Source: JBBRYB01 sp038238115
GTDB taxonomy: Bacteria > Actinomycetota > Actinomycetes > Propionibacteriales > Nocardioidaceae
Length of the DNA: 56,737 nt
Assembly (NCBI GenBank): GCA_038238115.1
Contig: JBBRYB010000022.1
Location: forward strand, 1-56,737
Direction of reading: 5' to 3'
In this document: piece after piece, positions 52,564 through 56,737 of the stretch
How positions within the stretch are numbered: the first letter of the stretch is position 1
Layout: the number at the start of each line of letters is the position of its first letter
Program-made: the position numbers and the translations under genes
Notes under the pieces: generated by a model
What the model saw: the letters and a program-made list of their open reading frames with translations, nothing else
The model's database searches: none
Told to the model about the DNA's origin: nothing

Positions 52564-54923
52564 GTCTGAGTGTGCCCTTGGTGTTATCACCAGACGTGCA
52601 CGTGATTCCGGTCGCCGGGCTACCGGTGGCCATGCGTGAGCGGTTGGGCGGTGACGGTAGCGGGCACGCCCTCACACATCCCCATGCGCGGTCGTCGTCG
52701 ACTCTGGTCAACGACGGGTTCGCCGAACTGCTCCGTGAGTTTCAAACACCGTCCACGGTGGTGGAGGCGGTCTTGCGCTACAGCACTCGTCTCGCCCTCG
52801 GCGCTGAGAGCGTGCTCGAGGACGCCTTTCCCGCTCTCCGCAGGTGCCTCGACCAGGGATACCTGGTGGAGGCGAGCTCTCCCCGGGCGCTGCGTCATCG
52901 AGATTCCTTCGCTCCGGGAGACCAAATCGGCGGCGGGATCGTCCTTCGGTGTCTCCAGGGCCTTGAGGACACCGAGGTCTATCAGCTGGCTCGCGAGGAC
53001 GGGAGTCTCGCCGCGCTGAAGGTGCTGCGCCCGGGCAGCTCTGAGGCGGCCGCCGTCGCGTTCGGTCGTGAAGCCCGGATTCTCGGCGAGCTGGACGGGC
53101 ACATCGCGCCACGACTCGTGGATACCGAGACATCCGGTGTGCTGCCCTGGCTCGCGATGGAGTGGTGCGAGGGTGCCCGGGTGACCACCGCCGCGGCAGC
53201 GCTGCGGGCGACGGCCGATGGACGCGGCCGTTTGCTCGACCTGTGCGCTCAGGTGAGCTTGGCGTACGCCGGCCTGCACGACGTGGGCATCGTGCACGGC
53301 GATGTCCACCCCGGAAACGCCATCGTGACACCGGACGGAACGGTCCGGCTGGTGGACTTCGGTCTGGCCCGGCGCCTCGATGGACTCGTTGACGACCTGC
53401 CGGCGCGCGGCGGCGCACCCGGCTTCCTGTCGCCGGATCACGCGGCGGCGCTACTCGCCGGACAAGTGCCCGCGCCACCGACCCCCCTCTCCGAGCTGTT
53501 CTCGCTGGGTGCCCTGCTCTACGAGATGTTCACGGGAGCGGCATACCTCGACTTCTCCGTCGATGACGAGGAGATGCTGCGCCAGGTTGTCCGCGACCCG
53601 CCACTGCCCTTCACCCGGAGAGGTCGTGCCGCGTGGCCAGAGGTCGAGGAGGCGCTCCGTGGGGCGCTGGCCAAGGATGAGGAACGGCGGATGCCGTCCG
53701 TGGCGGAGCTCAGCCGCCGGCTCTCCACGGCCGGGAGCGCACCCCGCTCCACCCAGCGCCGCGGCACATCGATCGGGGGCCTTGAGGCCCTGCTGACGAC
53801 AATGCTGGCCAGAGCCGGTCCCGGCGGTACATGGTTCGAGCGCGGTATTCCGACCGCCCCCATGTGCTCGATCGCTTATGGCAGCGCGGGACTCGCGGTC
53901 GCCATCCATCACGTTGCGCTGTTGCGCGATGATCCCGCGCTGCTCGCGCTCGCCGACGAGTGGTCGGTGCGTGCCGCGAGTGATGCGAATGACCCCGGCG
54001 CCTTCCGAAACCCTGGACTGGATGTCACGGAGCAGGTGACTGGGCGGGTGTCGCCGTTTCACCGGCTCAGCGGCGTCCACGCAGCGCAGGCATTGGTGAG
54101 TCACTCGCTCAGCGACATCGGGTCTGCGCAGCGAGCCCTGGACGCCTTCGCGCGCGATTCCCTGCAACCCTGCGACAGCTTCGACCTGACGTTGGGAAGG
54201 ACTGGCACCCTGCTCGGCGCGACGATCATCGTCGAGGCGTTCCAGGACGACCCGCACGTCGACCTCGACGCCGTGACCAGCCTCGGCAAGGCGACGTACC
54301 ACGACCTCTGGCGGTGGCTCGACTCCCTTCCGCCGGTGGCCGAGGCGACCCAGCTCGCCATGCTCGGCGTGGCCCACGGTTGGTCCGGTCCGCTGCTGGC
54401 TTCACTCAGATGGTGCAGTGCCGTCTCGGCGACCCCGCAGCCCTCTGTCATCGACCGCCTAGACCAGCTCGCGGCTTTGGCGCACCGGGATGGTCAGGCT
54501 CTGCATTGGCCGTGGTCCACAGCCGGCCCCTCCACCATGCGGGGGTGGTGTAACGGCAGCGCCGGGCTGGTTCACTTGTGGACCGCAGCGCATGCGGCCT
54601 TCGGCGACGAGCGCTGGCTACACCTGGCCGAAGGCGCCGCCTGGCACGCCGCTGAGGGCTCCGGAATCATCCCCCAGCTCTGCTGCGGCCTCGCCGGCCA
54701 GGCGTACGCCCAGCTTGAGATGCACCGCCACAGCGGCGAAAGCCACTGGTTGAGCCTCGCACGTCAGTTGACCACCTCCGCCACGGTGGGCCTCGAGACG
54801 GCGGCAGCAAGCGACTGCGTCTCCGGCAGCCTCCACAAGGGGGAGGTCGGCATCGCGGTCCTCGCGGCCGACCTCGAACGACCAGAGGAGGCGACCATGC
54901 CTTTCTTCGGACCAGCGGGGTGA
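52560..54923 (+). CDS. RRE-kinase-LanC fusion, lanthipeptide synthetase-like
   Basis: 787 residues. Residues ~35-110 form a PqqD-like recognition fold (STLVNDGFAELLREFQTPST, CLDQGYLVEAS). The Ser/Thr kinase domain has Lys154 (ALKVLRP), the HGDVHPGN loop from His246, and DFG from Asp266, all catalytic residues kept. The C-terminal ~300 residues are a LanC-like cyclase with AHGWSG (His606), WCNG (Cys664) and CCGLAG (Cys708-Cys709). Three Cys replace the common Cys-Cys-His zinc site, as in the promiscuous ProcM synthetase. No OspF-like lyase domain is present, so elimination must come from the separate protein upstream. Confidence 0.82.
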   Translation: MSLSVPLVLSPDVHVIPVAGLPVAMRERLGGDGSGHALTHPHARSSSTLVNDGFAELLREFQTPSTVVEAVLRYSTRLALGAESVLEDAFPALRRCLDQGYLVEASSPRALRHRDSFAPGDQIGGGIVLRCLQGLEDTEVYQLAREDGSLAALKVLRPGSSEAAAVAFGREARILGELDGHIAPRLVDTETSGVLPWLAMEWCEGARVTTAAAALRATADGRGRLLDLCAQVSLAYAGLHDVGIVHGDVHPGNAIVTPDGTVRLVDFGLARRLDGLVDDLPARGGAPGFLSPDHAAALLAGQVPAPPTPLSELFSLGALLYEMFTGAAYLDFSVDDEEMLRQVVRDPPLPFTRRGRAAWPEVEEALRGALAKDEERRMPSVAELSRRLSTAGSAPRSTQRRGTSIGGLEALLTTMLARAGPGGTWFERGIPTAPMCSIAYGSAGLAVAIHHVALLRDDPALLALADEWSVRAASDANDPGAFRNPGLDVTEQVTGRVSPFHRLSGVHAAQALVSHSLSDIGSAQRALDAFARDSLQPCDSFDLTLGRTGTLLGATIIVEAFQDDPHVDLDAVTSLGKATYHDLWRWLDSLPPVAEATQLAMLGVAHGWSGPLLASLRWCSAVSATPQPSVIDRLDQLAALAHRDGQALHWPWSTAGPSTMRGWCNGSAGLVHLWTAAHAAFGDERWLHLAEGAAWHAAEGSGIIPQLCCGLAGQAYAQLEMHRHSGESHWLSLARQLTTSATVGLETAAASDCVSGSLHKGEVGIAVLAADLERPEEATMPFFGPAG

Positions 54924-55424
54924 ACGACGTCGGTCGAGTGTTAACGGTTAGCCGGCGGTGCCAACATGAGTCGGCGCCATTTGCCCTCGATCTCGCTGCA
55001 TCCACTTGGGGTTCATGATGCGGACTGGCAGTCTGGGCTCGTTCGCGCCCGCGAGCGCGAGGTCGTGCGGGTGCTAGTAAAGGCAAACTTTGCCTGCCTG
55101 GTGTGGTTGTTGCGCCCCGTCCTCGATGGTGGTCCGCGGGCGTCTTCACAGCTGTGCCAACGGATCGGCTTACCCGTGAATCCGGCTCATCGCAATTGAG
55201 GGGCGTAAAGAGGGTGAGCGGCGGTTTTCGTTGCGCCGTGCCAATGCCACTCGTCGTTCTTGATGTCGACGAGGTCGCCGGATCTTGCTCGCTGCTTCCC
55301 CTGGGTTGTCTGCGGGGCTCCAGACGACCGACGGCCGCTCATCATATTATCAATCATGCGGTTGACATTCGTTCGACGAGGGCATACGGTTGCGTCAACC
55401 AAACAGTTGAGGATGGAGACCGAG
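54924..55424. other. Gap after the RiPP-like locus
   Basis: About 500 bases. A 78-codon plus-strand frame (54966) gives no recognised domain. No transporter or protease gene of a RiPP cluster is found here. The ArsR promoter with the CAAC-N6-GTTG dyad lies at its end. Confidence 0.45.
55396..55409. promoter_or_regulatory. Putative ArsR operator
   Basis: CAAC-CAAACA-GTTG, an inverted repeat 16 bases before the ArsR start at 55425. Dyads of this kind fit autoregulation of ArsR genes paired with SRPBCC genes. It is short and has not been seen elsewhere in the window. Confidence 0.5.
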
Positions 55425-55787
55425 ATGAGTGACCCGCTGTCGCAGGTGTTCGCGGCCCTGGCCGCTCCAACCAGGCGCGACCTGGTGGCGCGGCTGACCG
55501 ACGGCGACGCCACCGTGGGGCAGTTGGCGGCGCCGTATGGGATGAGTGTCCAGGCCATCTCCAAGCACCTGAAGGTGCTCGAGCGGGCCGGCCTGGTCAG
55601 CCGCTGCGCGGAGGAGCACCGCAGCCCGGTGCACCTGGAGGCGGAGGTCTTCGACCTGATGACGAAGTGGATCGAGCGCTACCGGCAGCGGGCCGAGGCC
55701 CGGTACCGGCGGCTCGACGCCGTGCTGGCGGAGATGGACGACGACGAGGAGGCCGGGCACCGCCCGACGCGCGAGGAGACGGCATGA
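55425..55787 (+). CDS. ArsR-family regulator (SRPBCC-linked type)
   Basis: 120 residues from ATG 55425 (ATG 55413 also in frame). LSQVFAALAAPTRRDLVARL, VGQLAAPYGMSVQAISKHLKVLERAGLV, then LMTKWIERYRQRAEARYRRLD. No metal-binding Cys pairs: it belongs to the group fused or coupled to SRPBCC proteins. It ends with a stop overlapping the next gene's start (ATGA). It probably represses its own operon through the dyad at 55396. Confidence 0.92.
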   Translation: MSDPLSQVFAALAAPTRRDLVARLTDGDATVGQLAAPYGMSVQAISKHLKVLERAGLVSRCAEEHRSPVHLEAEVFDLMTKWIERYRQRAEARYRRLDAVLAEMDDDEEAGHRPTREETA

Positions 55788-56296
55788 ACGACATGATGAC
55801 GACCGCGGCGATCGAGGCGGATCCGACGGTCCCGATCATCCGCGTCACCCGGGACTTCGCGGCCACCCCGGCCCAGCTGTTTCGGGCGCACACCGACCCG
55901 GAGCTGTTCGTTCGGTGGGTCGGCCCGGACGCGATGACGACCACCCTGGACCGCTGGGACGCCAGCACCGGCGGCAGCTGGCGCTACGTCGCCGCCCGGG
56001 ACGAGATGGAGTTCGGCTTCCACGGCTCCTTCCACGAGGTCCGGCCGGACCGGATCGTGCAGACCTTCACCTGGGAGGGTGACCCGGACGGAGTCGCGCT
56101 GGAGACGCTTAGCTTCCAAGACCTCGGCGACGGCCGCACCCGGCTGCGCGCAGAGTCGCTGTGCGACAGCTTCGAGGGCAGGGACGCCTGGCTGCGCAGC
56201 GGGATGGAGGTCGGCGTGGACCAGGGCTACGCCAAGGAGGACGCCCTGCTCGCCGCCGGTGAGATCGCCGGGACCGCCGAAGCAGCGCAGGCATGA
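55784..56296 (+). CDS. SRPBCC (AHSA1/CalC-like) protein
   Basis: 170 residues. Hot-dog-like SRPBCC fold: RVTRDFAATPAQLFRAHTDPELFVRWVGP, GSWRYVAARDEMEFGFHGSFHEVRPDRIVQTFTWEG, then LETLSFQDLGDGRTRLRAES. These domains bind hydrophobic ligands. Translationally coupled to the ArsR gene. The ligand and function are not known; a role in sensing or resistance is inferred from the pair. Confidence 0.9.
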   Translation: MNDMMTTAAIEADPTVPIIRVTRDFAATPAQLFRAHTDPELFVRWVGPDAMTTTLDRWDASTGGSWRYVAARDEMEFGFHGSFHEVRPDRIVQTFTWEGDPDGVALETLSFQDLGDGRTRLRAESLCDSFEGRDAWLRSGMEVGVDQGYAKEDALLAAGEIAGTAEAAQA

Positions 56297-56737
56297 CCCT
56301 CCCCACAGGCCCGGCCGGGCGCCATCGCGCGGTGACCGCCGGGTTCACCGCTCGGGTGCGGGGCGCGTCGGACTGGGACGCACCGGCCCCGGTGGCCGGA
56401 TGGCGCGCCCGGGACGTGGTGGGTCACCTGGTCGAGTGGTTCCCGGACTTCCTGAAGAGCGCGACCGGCCTGGTGCTCGACCGCGGCCCGTCGCCGGATG
56501 AGGACCCGGTCACCGCCTGGCACGTGCACGCCGACGCGGTACAGCGGCTGCTCGACGGGCCGGAGGCAGCCACCGCCTTCCGGCACCCGATGGTGGGGGA
56601 GATGCCGCTGCCGGACGCGGTCGACCGGTTCTACACCTCGGACGTGTTCATGCACACCTGGGACCTGGCCCGCGCCACCGGCCAGGACGAGCGGCTCGAC
56701 CCGCAGACCTGCGCCGACATGCTCGCCGAGATGGTGC
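56293..56737 (+). CDS. DinB/mycothiol-dependent maleylpyruvate isomerase-like protein, truncated by window edge
   Basis: 148 codons visible from ATG 56293, overlapping the previous stop. VTAGFTARVRGASDWDAPAP, then WRARDVVGHLVEWFPDFL, HVHADAVQRLLDG and YTSDVFMHTWDLARATG fit the four-helix MDMPI/TIGR03086-type fold with likely metal ligands His in VGHLVEW and in MHTWDLA. It would be a mycothiol-dependent enzyme or a metal-binding relative. The C-terminus lies beyond the window. The ArsR-SRPBCC-TIGR03086 trio is a common actinobacterial operon. Confidence 0.8.
   Translation, partial: MTLPTGPAGRHRAVTAGFTARVRGASDWDAPAPVAGWRARDVVGHLVEWFPDFLKSATGLVLDRGPSPDEDPVTAWHVHADAVQRLLDGPEAATAFRHPMVGEMPLPDAVDRFYTSDVFMHTWDLARATGQDERLDPQTCADMLAEMV

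Overview
The window comes from a high-GC actinobacterium, very probably a soil or environmental member of the Actinomycetota. Pointers are the strong G/C third-position bias, GTG starts, ATGA-type stop/start overlaps, an ECF sigma factor of the SigE family, a c-di-AMP riboswitch in front of an NlpC/P60 gene, and a mycothiol-type DinB/MDMPI protein. It looks like accessory or island DNA: fragments of IS21, IS110, IS481 (two) and IS3 elements, a truncated tyrosine integrase, a displaced 3' end of tRNA-Pro(GGG), and many broken genes lie among intact operons.

Layout. 1-1.55 kb: IS21 end cutting into an ArsR gene, then a frameshifted cation diffusion facilitator. 1.7-3.8 kb: an Lgt-like membrane fusion protein divergent from a small membrane protein. 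4.1-7.7 kb: copper operon csoR-copZ-(broken His-rich protein)-copA. 8.0-16.2 kb: an eight-gene complex-I-like operon, nuoA, a NuoB/NuoD-like protein with a His/Met-rich insert, then nuoH-J-K-L-M-N. There are no Fe-S or NADH/flavin subunits. 16.3-17 kb: NlpC/P60 hydrolase behind a c-di-AMP riboswitch. 17.4-20.4 kb: multicopper oxidase, membrane protein and cupredoxin lipoprotein. 21.0-22.3 kb: ECF sigma factor and membrane partner. 22.6-25.3 kb: a P-type ATPase broken by an IS110 element, plus an ArsR fragment. 25.5-26.8 kb: BlaI-type repressor and M56 (BlaR-like) protease. 27.0-31.3 kb: cytochrome c maturation genes resA-ccdA-resB and a SCO1 protein. 31.3-36.4 kb: mobile-element graveyard. 36.5-38.8 kb: TetR and DHA2 efflux pump. 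39-41.3 kb: small enzymes and remnants. 41.3-46.7 kb: lipoprotein plus ABC/FtsX exporter, IS3 scrap. 46.9-49.2 kb: non-pyrrolysine MttB-family methyltransferase and IclR regulator. 49.5-50.5 kb: six-repeat TolB-like propeller. 50.9-54.9 kb: a candidate lanthipeptide-like RiPP locus. 55.4-56.7 kb: ArsR, SRPBCC protein and DinB/MDMPI protein.

How it fits together. Five dyads of the form CTACTA-N7-TAGTAG (four exact, one degenerate) lie upstream of the Lgt-like fusion and its divergent partner, the multicopper oxidase, a 177-aa membrane protein, the blaI-M56 pair itself, and the resA-ccdA-resB operon. This reads as one BlaI-controlled regulon devoted to extracytoplasmic copper, cytochrome c and envelope functions, beside a separate CsoR-controlled cytoplasmic copper export operon. 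The Fe-S-free complex I-like operon, with its metal-binding-like segment, sits inside this copper neighbourhood. The most notable candidates for undescribed biology are that operon, the BlaI regulon, and the split RiPP system (Cys-rich precursor, separate lyase-like protein, and RRE-kinase-LanC fusion with a three-cysteine zinc site).
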